64,000 nucleotides of DNA from Dromiciops gliroides (GCF_019393635.1 NC_057867.1:51532143-51596142), one strand, 5' to 3'; shown: positions 1 through 11,320, numbered from the stretch's first letter. Translations and numbers: made by a program. Notes: generated from the sequence alone by a model not told the origin.

Positions 1-74
1 GGCCACATCCTGTCTGGTTTCCGTGCACACGGATGAGCCTAGTCTAGAATACACTCCTTCCCCATGGCTACCTT

Positions 75-355
75 TCAGAATTCCTCTCTTCCTTCGAGGC
101 TCAGCTACCACCATCTCCATGAACCCTTCCTTGATGCTTCCGATTAGCGTGCTTTCCCCCTCAAATACTCCTAGACTACTTTGATCTCCTGTGCTCTCTT
201 TGCTCCCTAACTTACTCCATACTTAACTCTGTGTGCATTTGTATCCCCAATAATGGGATCAAAGCTTTTTGAAGGCATGGATTTTCATTTTTGTCTTTGT
301 CTACCCAGGTGCCTGGCACGTAGCAGGTCCTTTACTGAACACTTGTCAGATTTAA
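75..355 (+). repeat. L2 LINE 3' end
   Basis: The stretch has the layout of an ancient L2 3' end in sense orientation. A pyrimidine-rich part with 'cttccttgatgcttcc' is followed by the late L2 piece 'ggtgcctggcacgtagcagg' near 310. It is old and diverged, so the edges are approximate. Confidence 0.6.
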
Positions 356-1890
356 TTGAATCCTTATAGTAGCGGAGATGGCTTTTTGCTGGTCCGTCTG
401 CACAGTCTTACCCAGTGCTACACAATAGTACTAGCCAAGTTTAGGGGTACAGGCCATGCCATGGAGCAGGGCAAAGCTAACCACCACAGCGAGCAGAGCA
501 AACAATGCTTCAGTCAACTGAGCAAAGCGGCCATGGTTGGGCTAACCTAATCATCTACAGCCAACAGGTGCCATCTTGGACTGGCCACCCTGGAAAAATA
601 AGGTGCCTGGCTAAATGACATGTAGAAACTAATGAGTACTCAAATATTTGTTGACATGGTGGTATTTGGCAAGATGTGGCCCAGGTTTACGTCATTACCG
701 GGATGCCGAGTAAGAAGCTGTTGCCAAGGAGAAAGCCATATGAAACTAGTGCTGATATCCCTCCAGTGCTAAATCCCTGATTGATCCTGTGATCACATGA
801 CCTTCTCAACAGACTGGTTAGAGCCTATTTCCTGAGGCTGAGTTTAAGCAAATGGGCAGTGTATGTTTTAACTTGAGTGGCTGAGATAGGAACCCTGAAG
901 ATGCACCTGACTTGGAAACTGGGGCAGGAAAGGTGCCTCCTGCCAAGGAACTTTGGCCTGGTGGCACGGAGCATTCGGGGGAGGGGGAGTTAGGGAGCTA
1001 AGATTAAGGATGGCCTCCCTCCCCTCCCCCCCATAAAGGAGGTGAGGCATGAGAAGAGATCTCTTAATATTCCAAACATGGCTCACTTCTTACTGCCCAC
1101 AGAGTCCTGGTCGATGATGGAGATATTGAAGTTGTTTTGCCTTCTTCTTCCACACCCACATTTCTTTTGGGGAGGGTGGGGAGTGTTTCCATATGGAAAC
1201 TAAAGTTTGCAATTGCTTATATTTCAGGAAAAGCCAAACAGCAACAATATGGAGATGGTTTGGGGGCCGCCCCCACCTACAAAAGACAGGCTTCAGAAGA
1301 AGTTGGCATTGGCCCTCCAGAAACAGTGGGGTGAGCTGCTGCCTCTGGTTCTGCTGTACACACCTACTCTATTCTTCTCTGCCCTGTAATGAAGCCTGAA
1401 GTCACTTTTTTTTTGGCCACAGAGAACTTTGATGCAAGCACCTCTTCATTTCCTAGTAACTGCTTCCTTCCTCCTTCCTCCGCCCGCCTCGCCAACTGGA
1501 GACTTAAGAGCCCTTCCACTCTGACTCAGAACATGAGGCCTGCTTTGCAAGGCCACTGCCATGAATCAGAGCTTTTCCAGTGTTTGTTGTTTAGAAGGGA
1601 AGAAGACTGATATGGTAACGGTGATGACAACACCCTCTGTAGTGCCCCAAACCGATTTCTAGACAATCATCGGCTGAGTGGTTGAAACGCCAAAATAGCA
1701 TTCCTAGGAGGTAAAGTCTCCCCACCTCACCCCCCCTTTTTTTCTTTTCTCATCAATGAGGAAACAATGACACAGACGCTTGGAAAAAAACACTGTAGGC
1801 CGAGCTGATGAGAGACAAAATTGCAAAGTAGCATCCGACCTAATCCAAGAAGCATTTAAGGACCTACTGTGTGAAAAGCAACATAGTGTA
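356..1890. other. Unassigned single-copy-looking sequence
   Basis: I see no recognisable gene or young repeat here. The only exon-like piece (about 1228-1332, with a fair acceptor and donor around it) encodes nothing I recognise and is listed under rejected items. A G-rich stretch lies near 975-1035. Confidence 0.4.
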
Positions 1891-1894
1891 TTAG

Positions 1895-2180
1895 AAAGAC
1901 CTGTATTCAAGTCCTGCCCCTGAGCCCTACTAGCTTTGTGACCATGGGCAAGTCAATGGTGCATCACAGGTGTTTAATAAATGCATGTTGGATGAATGAA
2001 TGAGTGAAAGGCATATCAATGCTCAATGCCTCCAGGCAATTGTCTCAGAATTATCAGATGAATTGGAATCATAAGTCCAGGACCCCCAGAAAAATGTGCA
2101 GGACACCGTTCTAAGTGCTGGGAATACCAAGGCAAAACTGAAAGCAATCCCTGCCCTCAAGGAGCTCACATTCCACAGAG
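1895..2180. repeat. MIR tail, L2 tail and reverse L2 piece
   Basis: Three small fossils lie side by side. A MIR core is at about 1895-1955 ('tagctttgtgaccatgggca'). A forward L2 end is at about 1960-2010 ('gtttaataaatgcatgttgg'). A reverse-oriented L2-type piece is at about 2095-2175 ('aatccctgccctcaaggagc'). Confidence 0.55.
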
Positions 2181-2636
2181 AGGATATAACGTGTCATTTC
2201 CATGACCCTTCTCTGCCTCCTTTCACCTCTTCTAGCCCTCTGGATCTGCAGTGCCTTCATGCTGTTCCACCCTTTCCATTAGGAAGGTAAGTACCTGATC
2301 GATTCCATCACCCTCAGTTCTTAGTAACAAATGGTTGACTCTTCCCAGAGTATTTGCCCCTGGAGAGAAGAACATATCTCCAGTGGTATACCAGTTCCCT
2401 TTTCTATGAATCAGGATATTGCTAAGATTATCTCTAAGATCCCATCTGGCTCTAAAAGTCCAAGATCCAATGAACCTGTGAAATCTAGGCATTGTGGCCC
2501 TTGGTCTGAAATTCTCAATAGAGATATTTTAAGCTAAACAGGTTTTATGGTTGCCTTTTTTTTATCATAGTCATTTCTAGATATACCCCACCATCCTCAT
2601 CAAATGAGTATGTCCTTATGACAAAGAAGAATATGA

Positions 2637-2654
2637 ATATATATATATATATAT
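2637..2654. repeat. (AT)n microsatellite
   Basis: A pure alternating AT run of nine units lies in an AT-rich, CA-containing stretch that continues to about 2750. Confidence 0.85.
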
Positions 2655-2874
2655 AAAACCATCTGGGCCAGTGATTATACATTTGTCAATATATACAATA
2701 TATAACCATAACTCTTCTCCCTAAGACACACACACATACATACACATACACCCCTTTCTTTTTTTTCACCCCTTTCTATAAAAAAGCACATACTTCCTCA
2801 TCTCTTCTCTGGGACCAAGGTTGGTCATTACAATTTAAAAAATTTTAAATTTAATTTGACTTGATTTTGTTTTA

Positions 2875-3355
2875 AATTTTTTTCCAATTATATGTAAAGA
2901 TGTTTTTTGAATTCCAAATTTTTCTCCCACCCTCCCTTCCCTCCCCCCTCCTGAAGCCAGCAAGCAATCTGATATAGGTTGTACATTACAATCATGTTAA
3001 ACATATTTCCACATTAGTCATGTTGTAAGAGAAGAATTAGAACAAAAGGAAGAAAATGCCAGAAAGAATAAACAACAACCAAAGAAAAATAGTATGCTTC
3101 AATCTGCATTCAGATTCCATAGTTCTTTTTCTGAATGTGGAGAGCGTTTTCCACTGTAAGTCTTTTGGCATTGTCTTAGATTGGTCATTACAATTACCTG
3201 GGGTTTGGTTACCTTTTATTAATCTTGTTGGTCTTTTTGTATATAAATGACTCTACTGAGTCTGCATAGTTTACTCCACATCAGTTTATACAAGTCTTCC
3301 CATGTTTCTCCAATTTCCTCATATTTGTCATTTCTTATGGTACAATAATTTTGAG
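2875..3355 (-). mobile_element. L1 3' end fragment (marsupial L1)
   Basis: On the - strand this reads as the L1 3' UTR. It has the G-rich run before the tail (2925-2955 as its C-rich complement), 'acctatatcagattgct' near 2980, and the 'ccacattcagaaaaagaac' block near 3135. It is diverged and interrupted near 3185-3290, so it is older than the L1 at 16.2 kb. Confidence 0.7.
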
Positions 3356-3750
3356 ACAATTTTTCAGCATGTCTTCCAGAAAAGAAACTCACACTCTTTG
3401 GGATGATTATAATAGTTCCTTGACTATATGCCTGGCTCCCAAATTTAAGCCCAGACTATAGCCTTAAATTCTGTTCTTCAGAGTCATCTGCACTCCCTCT
3501 TTGACCAACTGACAGCACTAAGACCTCTTTAAATAGCCCAGGGAAGTCACAACGATAGGACGCCTTATCTAACCCCTTAGCTCCTTCCTCTGCCGCTTCT
3601 TGTAAGAAAGGCAGTAGTGGTGAGACATGAGGCCCACACAGGCCAAGGCAAACATTGTCCTCCTAGCATCCACACTAGTTTGTGACCAGAAGAGAATGCT
3701 TTGTGTTGGGGGTGATATGCTGAAGAGGAGTTTAGAAGATGAAAGTGAGA

Positions 3751-3909
3751 GGCAGCTAGGTGGCGCAGTGGATAGAGCACCAACCTTGGAGTCAGGAGGA
3801 CCTGAGTGCAAATACAGCATCAGACGATTGATATTTACTAGCTGTGTGACCCTGGGCAAGTCACTTAACCCCAAATGCCTCACCAAAAAAAAAAAAAGAA
3901 AAGAAAAAA
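3751..3909 (+). mobile_element. tRNA-derived CORE SINE (WSINE1/SINE1_MD type, tail type I)
   Basis: Full-length copy from 'ggcagctaggtggcgcagtg' to an A-rich tail. The near-identical flanks 'agaagatgaaagtgag' and 'agaagatgaaggtgag' are the target-site duplication. The tail is 'caaatgcctcacc', the type I subgroup. Confidence 0.9.
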
Positions 3910-3974
3910 GAAGATGAAGGTGAGCATCTACATGCCTACCCTGAAAGTTCAGAGGTTTCTACCTTGTTTCCATA

Positions 3975-4890
3975 AGATTTTGAGTTCCAAATTTTTCCTC
4001 CCTCCCACCCTTCCCTCCATCCTCCCCCAGACAGAAAACAATCTGATATAGGTTATATATGCACAATCACATTAGACATATTTCTGCATTAGTTATGTCA
4101 TGAAAGAAGAATCAGAACACAAGAGAAAAACCTCAATAAAGAAAAAAATCAACCAAAAAGTAGAAACAGTATGGTTCAATCTACATTCAGAACCCACAGT
4201 TCTTTTTTCTGGATGTGGAGAACATTTTCCATCATGAGTCCTTTGAAATTGTCTTGGACCATTGTATTGCTGAGAAGAGTCAAGTCTATCACAATTGATC
4301 ATCATACAATGTGGCTGTTACTGTGTACAATGTTCTCCTGGTTCTGCTCATGTCATTCAGCATCAGTCCAGTTAATTCTTTCCAGGTTTTTCTGAAATCT
4401 GCCTGATCATCATTTCTTTTTTTTTTTAACCTATGTATTTTCATTTTATTTATTTATTTTTTCGGGATAATGAGGGTTAAGTGACTTGCCCAGGACCACA
4501 CAGCTAGTCAATGTCAAGTGTCTGAGGCCAGATTTGAACTTGGGTCCTTCTGAATCCAGGGCCAATGCTTTATCCACTGTGCCACCTAGCTGCCCCGATC
4601 ATCATTTCTTACAGCACAATAGTATTCCATTACATTCATATACCACAACTTGTTCAGCCATTCCCCTAATTGATGGGCATTCCCTCGATTTCCAATTCTT
4701 TGCCACCACAAAGAGAGCTGCTAGAAATATTTTTGTACATGTGGGTCCTTTTCCCTTTTCTATGATCTCTTTGGGATACAGACGTAGTAGTGGTATTACT
4801 GGGTCAAAGGGTATGCACAGTCCAATAGCCCTTTGGGCATAGCTCCAAATTGCTCACCAGAATGGTTGGATCAGCTCACAACTACCAATG
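3975..4890 (-). mobile_element. L1 ORF2 end and 3' UTR fragment
   Basis: Antisense copy of the marsupial L1 3' end, from the C-rich 3' UTR run (3995-4030) up through the ORF2 end (complement of 'ttgacccagcaataccac' near 4800). It is split by the SINE at 4419-4596. The same region of L1 is present in sense orientation at 16.7-18.2 kb. Confidence 0.85.
4419..4596 (-). mobile_element. CORE SINE inserted in L1 (tail type II)
   Basis: Reverse-oriented full copy. A perfect 14-bp target duplication 'gatcatcatttctt' lies at 4405-4418 and 4597-4610. It sits inside the older antisense L1, so this is a nested insertion. Confidence 0.93.
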
Positions 4891-4975
4891 GAGCATTCCT
4901 ACTGTCTACCATCATCCCTTACCTTCTCCAGGTGGTTAACTCATCTTTGCCTTTCATATGTTTCCCTAATGATAC

Positions 4976-5095
4976 CCTTTTTTAATGAGGCAATTGGGAT
5001 TAAGTGACTTGCCCAGAGTCACACAGCTAGTAAGTGTTAAGTGTCTGAGGCCGGATTTGAACTCAGGTACTCCTGACTCCAGGGCTGGTACTCCA
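4976..5095 (-). mobile_element. CORE SINE, 5'-truncated (tail type I)
   Basis: Reverse-oriented copy that lacks the first ~35 bp of the SINE. Its target duplication is 'cctaatgatac' at 4965-4975 and 5096-5106. Confidence 0.9.
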
Positions 5096-5234
5096 CCTAA
5101 TGATACTCTAATGAACTCCTGTTCTTGCAGTCTGCTTGCAAGGAAAAGACAATAAGAATATGTTATCTTGTCAGATTTCCATTTAACATCAGTTTTGGGG
5201 GGTGCTGATGAGGTAGTTTTAATACTGTAAAATG

Positions 5235-5395
5235 GGGGTGTGGTTAGAGTAGATAGGGACTTTAGAAATCATCTAGTTCAACACTCTCATTTTAGAGGCA
5301 ACATGGCATGTCCAAGGTCACAAGGACAGAGCTGGGACCTTGAACCCAAGTCTTCTGACTCCAGAACTGCTATCTTTCCACTATGCCTTCTCTTC
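5235..5395 (-). repeat. MIR/THER SINE fossil
   Basis: The stretch has the reverse MIR layout: 'gactttagaaatcatctagt', then 'cattttagaggc', 'aaggtcacaaggacagag', and a 'tcttctgactccagaact' end. It is old, with no target duplication visible. Confidence 0.65.
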
Positions 5396-5468
5396 TTCCT
5401 ACGTACCTTTCCTATATGGGCTACCCAGGAACTATTCACAACTTTTTACAGGATAATAGACCTAAAGT

Positions 5469-5726
5469 TCAACAGCTAGGTGGCTTAGTGGCTCAGTAAA
5501 TAGAGCACTGGGCCTAGAGTCAGGGAAACCTGAGTTCAAATCCAGCCTCAGGCACTTACTAGCTGTGTGCCCCTGGACAAGTCACTTAACCTCTGTTTGC
5601 CTTAATCCACTCGAAAAGGAAATGGCAAACCACTCCAGTTTCTTTGCCAGGAAAACCCCATGGACAGCACTGATGTGTTATGGTCCAAGGAGTCACAGAG
5701 AGTTAGACACAACTGAACAACATCAT
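5469..5726 (+). mobile_element. CORE SINE with RTE/BovB-type 3' tail (MAR4-like)
   Basis: The tRNA-like and CORE head ('cagctaggtggcttagtgg') is followed by a ~120-bp tail with 'ggaaatggcaaaccactcca' and 'gagttagacacaactgaaca', the RTE-type LINE 3' end used by such SINEs. The 10-bp target duplication 'gacctaaagt' lies at 5459-5468 and 5727-5736. Confidence 0.88.
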
Positions 5727-5739
5727 GACCTAAAGTCCA

Positions 5740-5855
5740 GGGGCACATCATAGCATCATGAATTTAGACCTGGGAGGACCCTTCAAGTACATCTTGTTGA
5801 ACCCTCTCATTTTACTGAAGAGAAAACTGAGGCCCCAAGGTTATGTTAGGATGAG
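5740..5855 (-). repeat. MIR fossil
   Basis: Reverse MIR-like block with 'tcattttactgaagagaaaa' followed by 'ctgaggcccc'. It abuts the RTE-tailed SINE. Confidence 0.55.
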
Positions 5856-5869
5856 TTCAAGTTATAAGC

Positions 5870-6975
5870 AATACTGTAATCCTTGAAGGTATAGGGCATC
5901 TATCTCCTGTGGGAATGGTGGAAAAGGGGTCTGGCAAAGAGCCGACTACATCTCAGTAGTGTGCCATAGCAAAGCCAGCCAATCCAATCCAGCATTCTGG
6001 ACAGAAGAGGTAGGGGAGATGGGGAGATCGATAGCATAAAATGGGACAGTGCCAAGCCACGTCATTCAACCCAATGTCCCACACCATCTCCAAAGGCAGC
6101 CAGAGTGCAGAACAAAAGCTTATTAGCTTTTTCATAATGATACTTTGTTATTGAAAACCCTGAGTCATCAAGAAAAAGCTACTTTAAGAAAGCAAGGAAG
6201 TACATAGTACATTTTTGAAAGATTTCCATTTGAAAAAAGTTGAAATTCTGAAGAGCTTGTATCTGGCTATCCAGAAAACTCAGCTAGCCAAAGCTCTGCC
6301 CCGGAGCTCTCAGTAGCAGAAGTTTATCCACATTCCTTGTGGCCGGGAATCCTGGGAAGAAAGGGTAGGGCGTCCCCAGATAATAACGCTCAGAAAGGGA
6401 AGTTAGCCTGCGATTCGAAAGTCAGGAAATCTAGTTTTTTGCTCATCACTTTCTCTCTCCTAACATGACTATTTTCTGGACCCTTCTGGGAAGGGCCAGT
6501 GTCTGCTACCGAGAGCCATCTTTGTATGATGAGAAACTGGACTGGACCTGCTCTGGGTTTTAGCAATGTCATTTAGCAAAGGTCCCCTCCCCTCCTCCTT
6601 CCCAAACCCAGCATGCTGAGACACAGGAAGACGTCTTTGGGAACAGTCACTCATTAAGGGACTTTCATTGGGTCTGGGCTGGTCTTGGTCCCTGAAGCCT
6701 CGTCCTGCTATGAAATTCAGTGGTTCTTTCCAATTCTTGCAATGGTGACACTGAACCCACTTCCCCTTTCAACCCTTGCCTCCCTTCCTCCTAGCTAGGC
6801 CAGGCCCCTTGCTGTGGTATTTCCTCTACCTCCTCCCTGCAGGGAGGGGAGATCTGCTTTTCCATCCCCTTGGGACCTCAGTGACTCTTTGCCCCAACCC
6901 CCTATCTAAGCTTCTGTGTCCTGTTCTACGTGGGGGCTGGCTCTCTAGTCTGATGAGAAGGTGGATGAACGGGAC
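5870..6975. other. Unassigned intergenic sequence
   Basis: I see no gene, young repeat or satellite here. The stretch is of mixed composition and has several short open frames with no protein-like character. Confidence 0.4.
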
Positions 6976-6992
6976 CTAATGGTTTAATATCA

Positions 6993-7160
6993 TTGTTTTT
7001 TTTAAAACAGTTTTTTTTTTTTTTTGCGGGGCTATGGGGGCTAAGTGACTTGCCCAGGGTCACACAGCTAGTAAGTATCAAGTGTCTGAGGCCGGATTTG
7101 AACTCAGGTACTCCTGAATCCAAGGCCAGTGCTTTATCCACTGCACCACCTAACTGCCCC
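6993..7160 (-). mobile_element. CORE SINE (tail type II)
   Basis: Reverse-oriented full copy with a poly(T) run near 7011-7025. A perfect 17-bp target duplication 'ctaatggtttaatatca' lies at 6976-6992 and 7161-7177. Confidence 0.93.
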
Positions 7161-7199
7161 CTAATGGTTTAATATCAAAAGGGAGCTTGACAGCTATGT

Positions 7200-8030
7200 C
7201 AAGGTTAGGGCTGGCCTTGGAGTCAGGAAGCCTGGGTTCGAGTCTGGTCTTTGACACATACTAGCTAGTAAGTTCTTTTTCCTCTTAGTAGCCCAGGTAA
7301 CTAGGTAGACAGGTTGCTAATCTGCTCCAGGGGAAGGAAGTTCCTCATTGGGAGTTCCCCATCCCAGATGAAATCACAGGCCTGAACCCAAAACAAAGAA
7401 AGGTAGGTAGGGGTTAATATTATCCTGCTCTGATGACATTAGTCTATTTTGAAGGAACGCCTTACTACCAAAAAGAGTATTCTGAGTGAAAAGTCCAGCA
7501 TGCCCACCAATAGGAAAGGGCAGAAGCCTTCCAAATCACACCATGTAGGAGGAAGATGGTCAACCCTACAACCCCGTCCTCACATAGAGAGAGGTAGCCA
7601 GCAGCAATGCTCTGGAGCTTGCCTCTTGGGACCCAGGGCTAATTCGAATCCCACCTCTGAAAAGAGATGGATGATCATTTTGAGTCATAATTATTCAGCC
7701 TTCATTTTACCATAGGATTCCTTGAAATTCCCAGAGTCATGGGGACAAGCTGGAAGAAAGGGCAATTGGGGAGGCATCTGAGCCCTCTTGTCATGTGAGC
7801 CTTCTAACAGGACATGGCAGTAGCTTGGAGATCTCTTATTGGCATTGGCAGGATGAGGAGGAAAGTGGGCCTTCCTAAAAGAAGTGGGATGGACATATAT
7901 CATGGGGGGAGGAGTGGCTCAAGGCCATGAAGCTGTGCCCCTCCATGCCTCAGGCCCTCATTGACGCATGAAGTCTGACTGGGTCTAACAGTCAGGCCGC
8001 CATTTCCTACCTAACTCCAAACTAATCCAA
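7200..8030. other. Mostly unassigned sequence with an old SINE remnant
   Basis: A decayed SINE/MIR-like piece lies at about 7200-7275 ('ccttggagtcaggaagcctg'). I recognise nothing in the rest. Confidence 0.35.
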
Positions 8031-8035
8031 TTATT

Positions 8036-8400
8036 GACTATGTGCTGGAGGCAGCATTGGCACAGTCCAACTCCTTCCCTAGCATAGGTTCTGGAGTCAG
8101 AGAAGCTGGGTTTGAATCCCACCCTTGACGATTCCTTCCCCTGTATCCTTGGATACCCTTGGACTCACTATCCCCAGGTGTCAAATGAGGAGTCTAGACT
8201 AGGTAGCCTTTGACTAACCCCAGATCCATCTGTGATCCTATACTTCCAGCACTGGCTCTGGAGTCAAAGGACCTGAGTTCAAATCCTGACTCTGATGTTT
8301 ATTACCAGTGTGATGGGAAGCAAATCACTTGGCCTCCCTGGGACTCAATTTCCTCCTTTGTAAAATGAGGACTGTATTCTCTAATACTACACAGTCCTTG
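8036..8400 (+). repeat. Two MIR copies in tandem
   Basis: The first (about 8036-8240) has 'tctggagtcagagaagctgg'. The second (about 8245-8400) has 'ggagtcaaaggacctgagtt' and then 'ctccctgggactcaatttcc'. Both are ancient and their edges are approximate. Confidence 0.65.
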
Positions 8401-8434
8401 GTATATAATGCCCATTGATGAGCCCTGTCTCCTC

Positions 8435-8570
8435 ATAGGATCATAGAGAGCAAGAGTTTGATCTCATTTTACAGATGAGGAACTGTGGTCCAGAGAGAGT
8501 GAGCAACTTTGACCAAGGCCACTCTAAATGGCAGATCTCAGGTTCTGTGTGTCTAGATCCAATGCCATTG
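8435..8570 (-). repeat. MIR fossil
   Basis: Reverse MIR layout: 'aggatcatagagagcaagag', 'attttacagatgaggaactg' and 'gaccaaggccactc'. Confidence 0.6.
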
Positions 8571-8782
8571 TCACTGGGCAAAGATGCCTCATTCAAGCAA
8601 AGTACGCATCCAAGTGAGGATTCACCGAATCCATTTCTGAGATACCTGGGTAAGATTTTGGCTGGAAAATAGCAAATTCAGAGATGTCTTTGTCTGCGTG
8701 ACCTTTTTATCTGCACATAGTAATAGGCACACAAATGGAATTCTGATGAAACCACTGTGTGTGTGCATATGTGTGGGGGGGC

Positions 8783-9004
8783 AGGGAGGGAAGGAGAGGG
8801 GGGAGAGAGAAAGAGAGGGAGAGGGATGGAAAGAGGGCAGGAGAAAGAGAAAGAGGGAGAGAGGATAGAGGGAGAGAAAGAAAGAGAGAGAAAGGGGGAG
8901 AGAGAAGGAGAGAGAGAAAGAGGGAGAGAGAAGGAGGGAGGGGGAGGGAAGGAGAGGAGGGAGAGAGGGAGAGAAGGAGAGGAGGGAGGGAGAGGGAGAG
9001 AGAA
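8783..9004. repeat. Polypurine (GA-rich) tract
   Basis: About 220 bp of G/A-rich sequence made of GAGA, GGGA and GGAA blocks. From 8867 to 9004 there are 138 consecutive purines with no pyrimidine. Open frames across it in both directions are low-complexity artefacts. It is flanked on the left by a short GT-rich run. Confidence 0.95.
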
Positions 9005-9245
9005 TGAGAATTTCTACACGCATGCCCCTGCAGAAACCATCTCAGGCTGAATGACAATATCCCAAACCCCAAATTGATAAGGGAAACAGGCCAGTGTCTG
9101 GGAGAAAAGCCCAAATCAAGATGTGATGGAGGAAATGCTGATGCTAATGGTAGAACACGTGTTCTTGGATTGTCCATGGATTTATGTGGCTTGTCTCTGG
9201 CTCATATTGAGTGTCAGTAAGGAGCTTCATTGAAAATGAAGGCCT

Positions 9246-9340
9246 GAGGGCAGAGCCAAGATGGCGGAGGAAAGACATTAAACGCACAGAGCTCCTGATA
9301 CAATCACCCCAAAAATAGCAATAAAAGAACCCTTGGAGCA
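9246..9340 (+). mobile_element. Isolated L1 5' end fragment with target duplication
   Basis: The insert begins 'gagggcagagccaagatggc', which I recognise as the start of the marsupial L1 5' UTR. It is only about 95 bp long. A perfect 14-bp direct repeat 'gaaaatgaaggcct' flanks it at 9232-9245 and 9341-9354. There is no L1 3' end or poly(A) tail, which is unusual because most truncated L1 copies lack the 5' end. Confidence 0.75.
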
Positions 9341-9742
9341 GAAAATGAAGGCCTTCCTACAACAATGGAAATGGAAAGAATGAATGCTAAAATGAAACTG
9401 AACATGCTTTAACTATAACCAACCCTGTCCTGAAAGCAGACACAAGGAAAGGTCCCTGTGTCTTCCTTCTTTCTCTGCAAAGGTAAGGGACAGACTGGGG
9501 TGGAACACAGGTATTCTGTGATGGGTTGGATTGCTTTGCAGATCCTTTTTTCCCTCTTTTAAAAATTCTTTGTTGTTTTCTGGACCCAGGTGTTCTCAGT
9601 GTGGCTGGTCTATCACCTTGGAGAGGAGCAACAGTGCTGGAAGAGTGGTTGGAGTCCAGTTGCAAGACTAAAAAGTCAAGACAACTGGCGATGGTCCACG
9701 ATTCAGTGGGTGACCTTGGAGCCTTTGATGTCTAACCACACT

Positions 9743-9917
9743 GGGTTTTTTTTGTTTTTGTTTTTGTTTTTTAATTTTTGGTGAGGCAATTAGGGTTAAG
9801 TGACTTGCCCAGGGTCACATAGCTAGTAAGTGTGTTAAGTGTCTGAGGCCGGATTTGAACTCAGGTCCTCCTGAATCCAGGGCCAGTGCTCTATCCACTG
9901 TGCCACCTAGCCGCCCC
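9743..9917 (-). mobile_element. CORE SINE (tail type I)
   Basis: Reverse-oriented full copy with target duplication 'taaccacact' at 9733-9742 and 9918-9927. The A-tail (T-rich here) carries a (T)nG pattern. Confidence 0.92.
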
Positions 9918-10160
9918 TAACCACACTCATGAACTGCAATGGTGTTGAAGCAGAAATCTGCCCCCCTCTAATTTTTATTCAGAGACCCCTTTCTGTGCTC
10001 TGGAGCTAAGTGATGTAATAAATACTTAACCCTCAAAAAAAATTCTGTGTTATAAACAATGGTCCACTGGGTATGGGAGAGTGAAGGACATTATTTGGAA
10101 ATGAAGGCATTTTCTTTATGAAAATTACGACGAAAATAATAGTTAAAAAAGGAAATGGGA

Positions 10161-10740
10161 GGGGGCAGCTAGTTGGCACTGTGTAATTTAAGATTCTAAA
10201 TGTGGATTCTAATGTGTTCCCCCAGTTTGGGGGAAACTGACTAAAAATCACTGATAAAACGAGTTTAGGTTTTTAAGGGTTTATTGGAAAATAGAAAGAA
10301 AAAGATTGAGAACAGAATTCTAACAGCCTGGCATTCCTATCTTTCCTCAAATTTCCTGTGAAGTCCTCTGCCGCCACCACCATCAAGTCCGGAAGCCAAA
10401 AAGGCCAGCGCTCTCTGCGCAGGCTCCCTTTCCTCCTTCCTGTCTCCTCCCAGACCATAGGAGGCTCCTCCAGTTGATTGGCTGGTAGACTTGATAGACA
10501 GCACCCATGAGCAAACATCATTTCCTGACGCCAAGGAAAAGCCACAATGCCTCTGAGGCATTTTCCTCATGGTGGAGCTCTCCACGGCAAGTCTCCAGTA
10601 GGTGGCGTCATTCCAATCATTACAGCACAATGGATAAAGCACCAGCACTGGATTCAGGAGGGCCTGAGTTCAAATCCGGCCTCAGACTTACTAGCTGTGT
10701 GACCCTGGGCAAGTTACTTAACCCTCATTGCCCCACAAAA
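10161..10740 (+). mobile_element. CORE SINE split by an LTR (tail type II)
   Basis: The SINE begins at 10161 ('gggggcagctagttggcac'), is interrupted at 10180, and resumes at 10625 to its A-tail. The target duplication of the SINE itself is 'aaaggaaatggga' at 10148-10160 and 10741-10753, which shows that both halves are one insertion. Confidence 0.9.
10180..10624 (-). mobile_element. Solo LTR fossil inside a SINE
   Basis: A 445-bp element begins TG and ends CA. It is flanked by a 4-bp duplication 'gcac' (10176-10179 and 10625-10628), as expected for a class I (gammaretrovirus-like) ERV LTR. Read on the - strand it has a CCAAT box (near 10485) and an AATAAA signal (near 10281), so the LTR points left. 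No internal viral region is present. It is younger than the SINE it interrupts. Confidence 0.75.
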
Positions 10741-10759
10741 AAAGGAAATGGGAGTCTTC

Positions 10760-11320
10760 AAGCAAGAGCTGGGTGGCCACTTATCAGGCATTTAGTTATG
10801 GAGAGGCTTCTTGTTTGGGGCCCTTTTGGCTGCTTGGAGACTCAGTGATTTTGTCCCATTCTTCTTTCCATGGTGATATTAAGAAACCAGCCCTGAGAAG
10901 GTGAGCTTTGCCATCTCTCACACTCTCCTAAGCTTAGCACTATCCTGCTTTGCATAAGTATAATTCAGCTTTCCCTGCTAAAGGTCTTTCCTTAAGTTTG
11001 TGAACAGGAGCCAGAAAAGTGTCCTCCTCTTACAGGGCTTCTGGGTAAAGTCACACAATTTCCAACCACAGGGTGAATCTTGGTTTGAGTCACAGCAAAT
11101 AGGGGAGGAATGACATTAGCCTGAGATTGAGACTGTCACTTCAGTTGACTCTTCTGTCTTCCTGTGGAGCAAAACAGTTCTCCTTTGATTCATTTGAGGG
11201 TTTTAATTAGGGATCCAAGAAGACAATTCATATGGCAAACCATCTTCAAGGACATTCGAATCCCTATTTGTGGAAGTACAGCTGCCTCCTTCCAACTGGA
11301 ATGAGTAACTAGCTAAAGTT
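10760..11320. other. Unassigned intergenic sequence
   Basis: No gene or clear repeat is recognised in this stretch. Confidence 0.35.

Noticed and set aside
1228-1332. Possible exon: acceptor 'tatatttcag', open frame 'EKPNSNNMEMVWGPPPPTKD' and a GTGAG donor
   Set aside because: I recognise no protein, and it does not resemble VGLL1 or HTATSF1, the expected upstream neighbours in human. No partner exon was found nearby. A chance open frame is likelier.
8707-9177. Long open frames on both strands (serine/leucine-rich and arginine/glutamate-rich)
   Set aside because: They are produced by the polypurine tract and have no protein-like composition.
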